A DNA stretch of 5,171 bases, taken from Bacillota bacterium. Its GTDB lineage: Bacteria > Bacillota > Clostridia > Tissierellales > Peptoniphilaceae. The position numbers were made by a program, and so were the translations under genes. Location: assembly GCA_023393715.1 (NCBI GenBank), contig JAEXCD010000079.1, forward strand, positions 1-5,171, in the 5' to 3' direction. The notes under the pieces are model-generated. The model made no database searches. It was not told the origin of the DNA and was given only the letters and a program-made list of their open reading frames with translations. Positions 1 to 4,660 of the stretch are shown here, in pieces (within the stretch, counting starts at the first letter, position 1; each line of letters opens with the position of its first letter).

Positions 1-222
1 CTCTATCAGTGGTTAAAGGAGCAGAAGCCGGAGGATTTTGGCGATGAAGATGCGCGCGCCTTTGAAAAGAAGGTTCGCCTGCTCAAGCCGTTCGCCAAGC
101 CGGGCGATATCAAGTGGAATTTCGGCAAGTTTCTGATCGACCGAGAGGGTCGTGTCGTCGAGCGTTTTTCACCGGCCTATCGTCCCGAGCAGCTGGAGGA
201 GGCGATTGAGGCGCTCCTGTAA
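1..222 (+). CDS. Glutathione peroxidase family protein, C-terminal part (5' end outside window)
   Basis: The frame is open from base 1 to the TAA at 220-222 and gives the last 73 residues of a protein. The segment around residues 38-47 of this fragment (KWNFGKFLID, then REG and VVERFSP) is the conserved C-terminal block of the glutathione peroxidase family. The Trp and Asn of its WNF (bases 115-120) are the third and fourth members of the catalytic tetrad; the Cys/Sec and Gln members would lie upstream of the window. Bacterial members usually reduce hydroperoxides with thioredoxin rather than glutathione, in the cytoplasm. The end of the fragment (PEQLEEAIEALL) is a typical C-terminal helix. 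Whether the active residue is Cys or selenocysteine cannot be seen. I know this from the family motif, not from a search. Confidence 0.88.
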   Translation, partial: LYQWLKEQKPEDFGDEDARAFEKKVRLLKPFAKPGDIKWNFGKFLIDREGRVVERFSPAYRPEQLEEAIEALL

Positions 223-291
223 CGAAAGGAAAAACGGAGGCTGGCTCTTTATTCCGTACGGCAGGGCGGTGAGGCAGGAGCGGCGCGGCAT

Positions 292-320
292 TTGAATTTA
301 CCGTTCACTTGTGGCATGAT
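292..320 (+). promoter_or_regulatory. Putative sigma-A-type promoter for the CoA-transferase gene
   Basis: TTGAAT at 292-297 and CATGAT at 315-320 are separated by 17 bases, with a TG at 312-313 in the extended -10 position. Each hexamer matches the consensus at four of six positions, so strength is moderate and the call rests mainly on ideal spacing and the TG. Transcription would begin near 327, leaving a leader of roughly 100 bases before the chosen start at 424. No convincing terminator for the upstream peroxidase gene is visible, so read-through from it is also possible. Confidence 0.45.
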
Positions 321-352
321 AGGAGCGATCTGAAATTGGCGTCTTTGGCGTA

Positions 353-365
353 CCCGTCCGACGGG
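353..365. repeat. Perfect 6-1-6 palindrome in the leader of the CoA-transferase gene
   Basis: CCCGTC at 353-358 and GACGGG at 360-365 form a perfect dyad around a single central C. It lies about 35 bases downstream of the putative -10 and 58 bases before the start codon at 424. Directly upstream, TTGGCGT occurs twice (336-342 and 345-351) with a 9-base period. A second small dyad follows: CGATC 371-375 and GATCG 383-387 around seven A's. Such a site could bind a regulator or fold in RNA, but it is short and may be chance. Confidence 0.35.
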
Positions 366-407
366 CATGGCGATCAAAAAAAGATCGGTGACTTACATTT
401 TATTTCT

Positions 408-415
408 GGAAAGGG
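408..415 (+). promoter_or_regulatory. Ribosome binding site that sets the CoA-transferase start at 424
   Basis: GGAAAGGG lies 8 bases upstream of the ATG at 424. The earlier in-frame ATG at 367 is preceded by CCGTCCGACGGGC, which has no purine-rich Shine-Dalgarno match. This supports 424 as the true start. Confidence 0.75.
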
Positions 416-423
416 CTTACACC

Positions 424-1770
424 ATGTATCAGGAACTGTATCAGCAGAAGTTGAGAACACCTCAGGAAGCCGTTAAAGTCGTCAAGTCGGGCGACTGGGT
501 CGATTACGGTTTTTGTGCGACGCATCCCGTTGCCTTGGATCACGCGCTGGCCGAGCGCCTGCGGAGCGAAAAGGAGCTGACGGATCTGAATTTCCGCGGC
601 GGCGTCGCAATGCAGCCGATGGAGGTCATGCAGATTTCCGACGCGCCGGGTCGCGTGACATGGAATTCCTGGCATTGCAGCGGAATTGAGCGCAAGCTGG
701 TTGAGCAGGGACTCGGCTTTTACCACGTGCTGCGCTACTCCGAAATGCCACGCTACTATCGGGACAATATCAAGCACGTCGATGTCGCGATGATTCAGGT
801 AGCGCCAATGGACGAGCACGGATATTTCAACTTCGGACTTGCGGCCTCGCAAATGGAGGCGCTGTTTGAGGTCTGCGATACGATTATTGTCGAAGAAAAC
901 CCGGAGATGCCGGTTTGTCAGGGCGGATTCGGTAATACCATTCACATCAGCGACGTCGATATCGTTGTCCGCGCGGAGGCCACGCCGCTGCCGCAGCTCG
1001 GCTCGAGCGCGCCGTCCGAAATCGACCAGGCCGTTGCGCGGCTGATCGTTCCGGAAATTCCGAACGGCGCCTGCCTGCAGCTGGGGATCGGCGGCATGCC
1101 GAATGCCGTCGGAATGATGATCGCGGATTTCGATCTGAAGGATCTGGGCGTTCATACGGAAATGTATGTCGATGCCTTTGTGGATATTTCGAGAGCGGGA
1201 AAGATCAACGGCTCAAAAAAGAATCTGAATCGCGGACGGCAGGTCTTTACGTTTGGCGCGGGCACCAAAAAGCTGTATGATTTTGTCAACAATAATCCCG
1301 AAATTATGACGGCGCCGGTCGACTACGTCAATGACGTGCGCGTAATTGCCCAGCATGATAATTTTATTTCCATCAACAATGCCATTGAAGTCGACCTCTT
1401 CGGCCAGGTCGCCGCGGAAACGGCCGGAACGCGTCACATCAGCGGCGCGGGCGGACAGCTGGATTTCGTTCTCGGCGCATACCTGTCGAACGGCGGCAAG
1501 AGTTTTATGTGTCTGTCCTCCGTCGTTGAAGGCAAGGACGGAACAAAAAAGAGCCGACTGCGCCCATTCGTCACGCCGGGCGGCATTGTGACGGACACGA
1601 GAGCAAACATTCAGTATCTCGTCACTGAGTACGGCATGGTCAACTTGAAGGGAACGACGACGTGGCAGCGCGCGGAAAAGATTATTTCCGTTGCCCATCC
1701 CGATTTCCGCGATGAGTTGATTGCCGAGGCGGAGAAGCTGCACATCTGGCGCGCCTCCAACAAGAGATAG
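424..1770 (+). CDS. Butyryl-CoA:acetate CoA-transferase (acetyl-CoA hydrolase/transferase family)
   Basis: This 448-residue cytoplasmic enzyme most likely moves CoA from butyryl-CoA to acetate, giving butyrate and acetyl-CoA in the final step of butyrate fermentation. The N-terminal segment (KVVKSGDWVDYG, near residues 19-30), WNSWHCSGIERK, RYSEMPRYYR and VAPMDEHGYFNFG match, from memory, the But/Cat2 group. The C-terminal half has the CoA-binding GIGGMPNAVG (from residue 221), HTEMYVDAFVD with the likely catalytic Glu246, SGAGGQLDFV (340-349) and the terminal AHPDFRDEL block. The length equals that usual for But. The start at 424 is preferred over 367 because of its ribosome binding site and because the family's N-terminus aligns there; the extra 19 residues have no family counterpart I recall. 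The gene is followed by a terminator, so it ends its transcript. 4-hydroxybutyrate CoA-transferase (AbfT) or a propionate-using relative are close alternatives; substrate preference is inferred. Confidence 0.88.
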   Translation: MYQELYQQKLRTPQEAVKVVKSGDWVDYGFCATHPVALDHALAERLRSEKELTDLNFRGGVAMQPMEVMQISDAPGRVTWNSWHCSGIERKLVEQGLGFYHVLRYSEMPRYYRDNIKHVDVAMIQVAPMDEHGYFNFGLAASQMEALFEVCDTIIVEENPEMPVCQGGFGNTIHISDVDIVVRAEATPLPQLGSSAPSEIDQAVARLIVPEIPNGACLQLGIGGMPNAVGMMIADFDLKDLGVHTEMYVDAFVDISRAGKINGSKKNLNRGRQVFTFGAGTKKLYDFVNNNPEIMTAPVDYVNDVRVIAQHDNFISINNAIEVDLFGQVAAETAGTRHISGAGGQLDFVLGAYLSNGGKSFMCLSSVVEGKDGTKKSRLRPFVTPGGIVTDTRANIQYLVTEYGMVNLKGTTTWQRAEKIISVAHPDFRDELIAEAEKLHIWRASNKR

Positions 1771-1808
1771 CCGAAATGCAGATATTGAACGAAAATGAAA
1801 CAGCAAAG

Positions 1809-1839
1809 AAACCGACGGCCTCCGGGTCGTCGGTTTTTT
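1809..1839 (+). terminator. Intrinsic (Rho-independent) terminator after the CoA-transferase gene
   Basis: AAACCGACG at 1809-1817 pairs perfectly with CGTCGGTTT at 1828-1836. The inner bases extend the stem with a G-U and two C-G pairs (1818-1820 with 1825-1827), closing on a UCCG tetraloop of the very stable UNCG type. Six T's at 1834-1839 follow and partly overlap the stem base. It lies 38 bases after the stop codon and separates the metabolic gene from the ABC genes. Confidence 0.93.
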
Positions 1840-1879
1840 AGGCGGCGAAAAGGAAAGCAGCATGCGATGCGACGGGCTA

Positions 1880-1909
1880 TTGCTTCTTTTGTTGGTCGTG
1901 CGCTACAAT
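1880..1909 (+). promoter_or_regulatory. Possible distal promoter upstream of the ABC genes
   Basis: TACAAT at 1904-1909 matches the -10 consensus at five of six positions. The best -35 candidate is TTGCTT at 1880-1885, with an 18-base spacer; it matches only the TTG. If used, its transcript would start near 1916 and carry the large inverted repeat at 1928-1962 as an RNA hairpin. It is weaker than the extended -10 promoter at 1984-1992. Confidence 0.3.
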
Positions 1910-1927
1910 GGGAGGCAGAGGACGAAA

Positions 1928-1962
1928 TAAGAATATTTTTTTGAGATATTAAAATATTCTTA
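1928..1962. repeat. 12-bp perfect inverted repeat, probable operator
   Basis: TAAGAATATTTT at 1928-1939 and AAAATATTCTTA at 1951-1962 are exact reverse complements separated by 11 bases. The block is nearly all A and T, in sharp contrast to the GC-rich genes on either side. The arm-to-arm centre distance (23 bases) is about two helical turns, as expected for a dimeric or tetrameric DNA-binding regulator. It is not followed by a T-run, so it does not look like a terminator on the + strand. The regulator is not in the window. Confidence 0.6.
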
Positions 1963-1967
1963 AGAAT
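1956..1967. promoter_or_regulatory. 12-bp palindrome overlapping the -35 region, second operator half
   Basis: ATTCTTAAGAAT at 1956-1967 is a perfect palindrome. Its left half is the ATTCTT within the right arm of the larger inverted repeat, so the half-site AAGAAT occurs three times (1929-1934, 1956-1961 in reverse, 1962-1967). Its position covers the place where a -35 element would be for the -10 at 1987-1992. A bound protein could thus block or aid polymerase. I cannot match it to a named regulator family. Confidence 0.5.
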
Positions 1968-1983
1968 TTATCCTGCGTTTTTT

Positions 1984-1992
1984 TGTTATACT
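1984..1992 (+). promoter_or_regulatory. Extended -10 promoter element for the ABC operon
   Basis: TGTTATACT contains the TG motif (1984-1985) one base before TATACT (1987-1992), which matches the -10 consensus at five of six positions. No good -35 hexamer exists 16-18 bases upstream; GAATTT or AGAATT sits there, inside the palindromic operator. A promoter with a strong extended -10 and poor -35 is typical of one relying on the TG or on an activator. Transcription would begin near 1999, leaving a leader of about 33 bases before the ATPase start. Confidence 0.65.
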
Positions 1993-1997
1993 CGATG

Positions 1998-2008
1998 TGA
2001 TCAGATCA
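1998..2008. repeat. Small 5-1-5 dyad at the expected transcription start
   Basis: TGATC at 1998-2002 and GATCA at 2004-2008 are mirror halves around A2003. The dyad lies at about +1 to +10 relative to the predicted start, a usual place for a repressor site. It is short enough to be chance. Confidence 0.25.
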
Positions 2009-2031
2009 TTAATTGAAGAAGGGAGGAGCGT

Positions 2032-2775
2032 ATGGGAGAAGCACAAAGCTCCTTTATTCAGGTGCAGGATCTGCACAAGGTCTACCGAATGGGTACGAAC
2101 AGGGTTACGGCACTTCGGGGCGTGGAGCTGGATATTCAGCGGGGCGAGATCGTTTGCCTTTTAGGGCCGTCGGGTTCGGGGAAATCCACGCTGCTCAATG
2201 CGCTGGCCGGGCTTGAGAAGCCGACAAAGGGAGCGATTGTCATCGGCGGGATCCATTTGGAGCAGCTGAATGAGAATCAGGTGACGACGTTTCGCAGCCA
2301 GAACATCGGATTTGTTTTTCAGTCGTACAATCTGATTCCGACGCTGACGGCACTGGAAAACGTCAGCATTGGGCTGACCCTGAAGGGGATGCCGAAGGCG
2401 CAGCGCGACAAATTGGCGAAGGAGATGCTTGCCACCGTGGGGTTGAGCGACCGCATGCATCACAAGCCGATGGAGTTGTCCGGCGGACAGCAGCAGCGCG
2501 TTTCCATTGCGCGAGCCTTTGTCAGCACGCCGAAGATCGTTTTTGCAGATGAGCCCACGGGAAACCTCGATACAGCGACGAGCTTCGAGGTCATGGATCT
2601 TATCACCAAAATAGCGCGGGAGCATAATCAGACGCTGATCATGGTCACGCATGATGAGGAAATGACCATTTATGCAGATCGACGATACCACATGAGAGAC
2701 GGCGTCATCGAGACCGTTCATCACCGGATGACGGAAGAGGAGATTGAAAAAATCAAGGAGAGGTACCATGAGTGA
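2032..2775 (+). CDS. ABC transporter ATP-binding protein, MacB/LolD type
   Basis: This complete 247-residue cytoplasmic ATPase would power the permease encoded two genes downstream. All motifs are intact: aromatic A-loop Tyr18, Walker A GPSGSGKST (45-53), Q-loop Gln97 in FVFQSYNLIPTLTALENV, signature LSGGQQQR (149-156), Walker B IVFADE (169-174) with catalytic Glu174, D-loop LD (179-180) and switch His207 in MVTHD. The sequence around these motifs is that of the MacB/LolD/FtsE subfamily, whose partners are FtsX-like permeases that transmit mechanical force rather than forming a classic channel. The start is set by GGGAGG at 2021-2026, five bases from the ATG. The last residues (EEEIEKIKERYHE) form a charged helix. 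The stop overlaps the next gene by 8 bp. Family assignment is firm; the substrate is unknown. Confidence 0.95.
   Translation: MGEAQSSFIQVQDLHKVYRMGTNRVTALRGVELDIQRGEIVCLLGPSGSGKSTLLNALAGLEKPTKGAIVIGGIHLEQLNENQVTTFRSQNIGFVFQSYNLIPTLTALENVSIGLTLKGMPKAQRDKLAKEMLATVGLSDRMHHKPMELSGGQQQRVSIARAFVSTPKIVFADEPTGNLDTATSFEVMDLITKIAREHNQTLIMVTHDEEMTIYADRRYHMRDGVIETVHHRMTEEEIEKIKERYHE
2755..2763 (+). promoter_or_regulatory. Ribosome binding site inside the ATPase gene that sets the start at 2768
   Basis: AAGGAGAGG lies within the final codons of the ATPase gene, with its AGGAG ending 7 bases before the ATG at 2768. The alternative longer reading begins with a TTG at 2744 that has no comparable site. A start at 2768 also places a normal signal peptide at the N-terminus. 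Confidence 0.85.
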
Positions 2776-2869
2776 GACAAAAAGGATGGATCGCAGCAGG
2801 AGAATCCGGAAGGCCGGAGCTCTTTTACTGGCTCTTGTCCTGTCTGTAAGTCCGGTGATTGCCCATGCG
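2768..2869 (+). other. Sec signal peptide coding segment
   Basis: Residues 1-34 have a strongly basic n-region (KRMDRSRRIRK), a hydrophobic core (AGALLLALVLSVSPVIA) and an A-H-A cleavage motif before Asp35. There is no lipobox Cys, so signal peptidase I is expected to cut. Confidence 0.85.
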
Positions 2870-4660
2870 GACGAACCGACGACCGGAGCCGGAGCAACGC
2901 CGCAGAACGAAGAAACGACGTCTTCGGAGAACCCGGGTCCGTCGTCGGAAAATGCAGTACCGGAGAGCGCGACAACCGAGGCCCCCGCGTCATCGGAGGA
3001 GAGCTCGGAGTCGTCCCAATCGGAAGCGGCTCCGGAAAGCGACCCGGAGACGTCTCAGTCTTCTTCACAGGAGATGCCAAAGGAGAATCCGCCGAAGCCG
3101 GAGCCGCTGACGCTCTCGATTGTCGGCGCAAATACGATTGCGACGGACAATGACGACATGCAGATCTTCCTGGAGGCGAATCAGATCAAAAAGGGAACGG
3201 TTTTTGAAGTGGTCGTCACGCTGAAAAATCCGATGAAGGAAGTCATCAGTTCGCCGAAGGTGCGGTTGATGCTGCCGAATAATGCTCCGTATGAGCCGAA
3301 GGAGAAGGATCAGACCGTCGCCATCTCTCTGGCGCCCGGCGAAGAGGTTTCGCTGCGCTTTCCGATGGTGGCCAGGCAGAATTTAACGCGCGGAACGTAT
3401 CCCGTCGGGCTCGTACTCGAGGAAGCGAGTATCGGAGCAAACGGAACGCCCTCGCCGAAAGCGCTTCAGTGGAATACGAGCTTCAGCCTGCTTGCGAAGC
3501 GCAGTGAGATGACGAAGGAGCAGACGGAGCTGGTTCAAAAGCTGGTCGACGCGTGGAATGCGGGAAAGCTGAAATTTGTTGCGGAGGCAGAGGACAAGCC
3601 GAAGCAGCCGGAAAATAATGCACAGGAAAATACGGGAGACGGTGGATATATGGGAGAGAGCGGATATATTGGCGAAGCAGCCGGAGGCACGGCCTCCGGA
3701 ACCGATGCCAACGTAAAGAACAAGCCAAAGCTGATCATTTCGAATTACAAGGTAAATCCGGCGATGCCGAAGGCGGGCGAGGATTTCACCATGGATCTCG
3801 TGTTCTACAACACGAATTCGGAGCGTTCGGTTCGCAACATCAAGATTACGCTGAACGGCGCGGAGCAGTCGAGCACCGCACAGGGAAAGCCCGATCAGGG
3901 CTCGGTGTTCAGCCCGGTCAATTCGTCGAATACGTTCTACATCGACGCCATTCCGCCGGAGGAATCGACGTCCAAAACGATCACTCTGCATACGGCGCCG
4001 AATGCCACGGCACAGAACTACACGATGAACGTCAATTTCGAGTATGAGGATTCCGACGGAAATCAATTTACGGCGACGGAGATCATCGGCATTTCCGTCG
4101 TACAGCAGGCGAAAATTCTCTTTGGAGAAATAAAACCGGTCGAGGCGTTTGTCGGTATACCGGCCAGCATTGAACTCGATTTTTACAACACGGGCAAGGA
4201 TACGCTTTCGACCTTTATGGTTACGACCGAGGGCGAAGGGTTTGTCAATTCGACGCCGCGTTATTTTGTCGGAAATTTTGCACCGGGCGCTTCGGATCAC
4301 TATTCGGCGGAAATCATCCCGAGCAAGGGAGGAACCATTCAGGGAAAGGTGGTCGTCACCTATGAGGATTCGACCGGACAGGAGCAGCGCAAGGAGGTTC
4401 CGTTTACGGTGAACGTTTCGGAGGAAATGTCGCCCGAGGGAAACAATGAGATGATGATTGATCCGAAGACCGGTTTTCCGATCGACCCGGAAACGGGTCT
4501 GCCGATTGATCCGCAGACGGGAAAACCGATTGGTGGATCGCTGCTCACCAATCCGCTTTTGTGGCTCGCCGTAGCAGCGGTCGTCGCTGTTGTCGTCGGG
4601 GTGATCCTTCGTCGGAGGAAAAAGAAAAAAGAGAATGAGGAGTTGACGCTCGATGCGTAG
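2768..4660 (+). CDS. Large exported membrane-anchored beta-sandwich protein of the ABC operon (COG1361/CARDB-like)
   Basis: This 630-residue protein is predicted to be exported and held in the membrane by its C-terminus, facing outward. In order it shows a signal peptide (1-34), an acidic Ser/Glu/Pro/Thr region with no Lys or Arg (35-104), a first beta-rich domain (about 113-243), a helical segment (246-277), a Gly/Tyr linker (about 290-315), a second beta domain (319-447), a third (449-557), three DPxTGxPI repeats (565-588), a hydrophobic anchor (596-614) and a basic tail. The beta domains carry patterns such as VVVTLKNP, MDLVFYNT and IELDFYNTGKDTLS, each followed by an APGxxxxY/F-type strand. 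This is the pattern of CARDB/NEW3-like immunoglobulin folds found in COG1361 S-layer-like proteins. It sits between an ABC ATPase and a MacB-type permease with 8-bp overlaps on both sides, which suggests that it is a subunit or partner of that transporter. There is no biotinyl-lipoyl or long coiled-coil adaptor signature of the MacA type. Its actual role is unknown. Confidence 0.85.
   Translation: MSETKRMDRSRRIRKAGALLLALVLSVSPVIAHADEPTTGAGATPQNEETTSSENPGPSSENAVPESATTEAPASSEESSESSQSEAAPESDPETSQSSSQEMPKENPPKPEPLTLSIVGANTIATDNDDMQIFLEANQIKKGTVFEVVVTLKNPMKEVISSPKVRLMLPNNAPYEPKEKDQTVAISLAPGEEVSLRFPMVARQNLTRGTYPVGLVLEEASIGANGTPSPKALQWNTSFSLLAKRSEMTKEQTELVQKLVDAWNAGKLKFVAEAEDKPKQPENNAQENTGDGGYMGESGYIGEAAGGTASGTDANVKNKPKLIISNYKVNPAMPKAGEDFTMDLVFYNTNSERSVRNIKITLNGAEQSSTAQGKPDQGSVFSPVNSSNTFYIDAIPPEESTSKTITLHTAPNATAQNYTMNVNFEYEDSDGNQFTATEIIGISVVQQAKILFGEIKPVEAFVGIPASIELDFYNTGKDTLSTFMVTTEGEGFVNSTPRYFVGNFAPGASDHYSAEIIPSKGGTIQGKVVVTYEDSTGQEQRKEVPFTVNVSEEMSPEGNNEMMIDPKTGFPIDPETGLPIDPQTGKPIGGSLLTNPLLWLAVAAVVAVVVGVILRRRKKKKENEELTLDA
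2870..3103 (+). other. Acidic Ser/Glu/Pro/Thr-rich low-complexity stalk
   Basis: Residues 35-112 are dominated by Ser, Glu, Pro, Thr and Ala. From 35 to 104 I count 16 acidic residues and no Lys or Arg. Such regions are usually disordered and may span the cell wall. Here it is at the mature N-terminus, away from the membrane anchor, so it would project outward. Confidence 0.75.
3644..3679 (+). repeat. Tandem 18-bp repeat encoding GYxGEx twice
   Basis: Residues 293-298 (GYMGES) and 299-304 (GYIGEA) are adjacent copies of a six-residue unit. They lie in a Gly-rich linker between the first and second beta domains. Confidence 0.7.
4460..4531 (+). repeat. Three tandem 24-bp units encoding DPxTGxPI
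   Basis: Residues 565-588 are three consecutive octapeptides: DPKTGFPI, DPETGLPI and DPQTGKPI. The DNA copies differ mainly at variable positions and synonymous sites (ATC/ATT, GAT/GAC), so the repeat is not a very recent duplication. It sits directly before the membrane anchor and probably acts as a short rigid spacer of turns. Confidence 0.9.
4553..4609 (+). other. C-terminal transmembrane anchor
   Basis: Residues 596-614 (PLLWLAVAAVVAVVVGVIL) are uninterrupted hydrophobic residues followed by RRRKKKK. The positive-inside rule places the 16-residue tail in the cytoplasm, giving a type I topology. Confidence 0.9.
4637..4642 (+). promoter_or_regulatory. Ribosome binding site for the permease gene
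   Basis: GAGGAG lies inside the end of the preceding gene, 10 bases from the ATG at 4653. It supports that start, which gives a standard permease N-terminus. Confidence 0.7.

Noticed and set aside
367..423. Upstream in-frame ATG adding 19 residues to the CoA-transferase
   Set aside because: It has no ribosome binding site, its sequence does not fit the family N-terminus, and the ATG at 424 has GGAAAGGG at good spacing and gives the usual family length.
400..1155. Open frame on the minus strand opposite the CoA-transferase
   Set aside because: It has no family motifs and is His/Arg-rich, as expected for the antisense of a GC-rich coding strand.
1928..1970. Inverted repeat as a terminator for upstream transcription
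   Set aside because: The stem is almost all A-U and is not followed by a T-run; a strong terminator already lies at 1809-1839.
2744..2767. TTG start giving an 8-residue extension of the exported protein
   Set aside because: TTG is a rare start, there is no fitting ribosome binding site, and ATG at 2768 has AAGGAGAGG seven to twelve bases upstream.
2161..2769. Open frame on the minus strand opposite the ATPase
   Set aside because: It lies wholly opposite an ATPase with every catalytic motif intact and shows no domain of its own.
2859..3110. Arg-rich small protein in another + frame over the acidic stalk
   Set aside because: It is the frame-shifted reading of Ser/Glu/Pro-rich codons and has no ribosome binding site. 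The composition is an artefact of the low-complexity DNA.
4460..4660. Sortase (LPxTG) anchor at the C-terminus of the exported protein
   Set aside because: The segment has TGLPIDPQTG but no LPxTG in order, and the tail after the hydrophobic stretch is longer and better explained as a plain membrane anchor.
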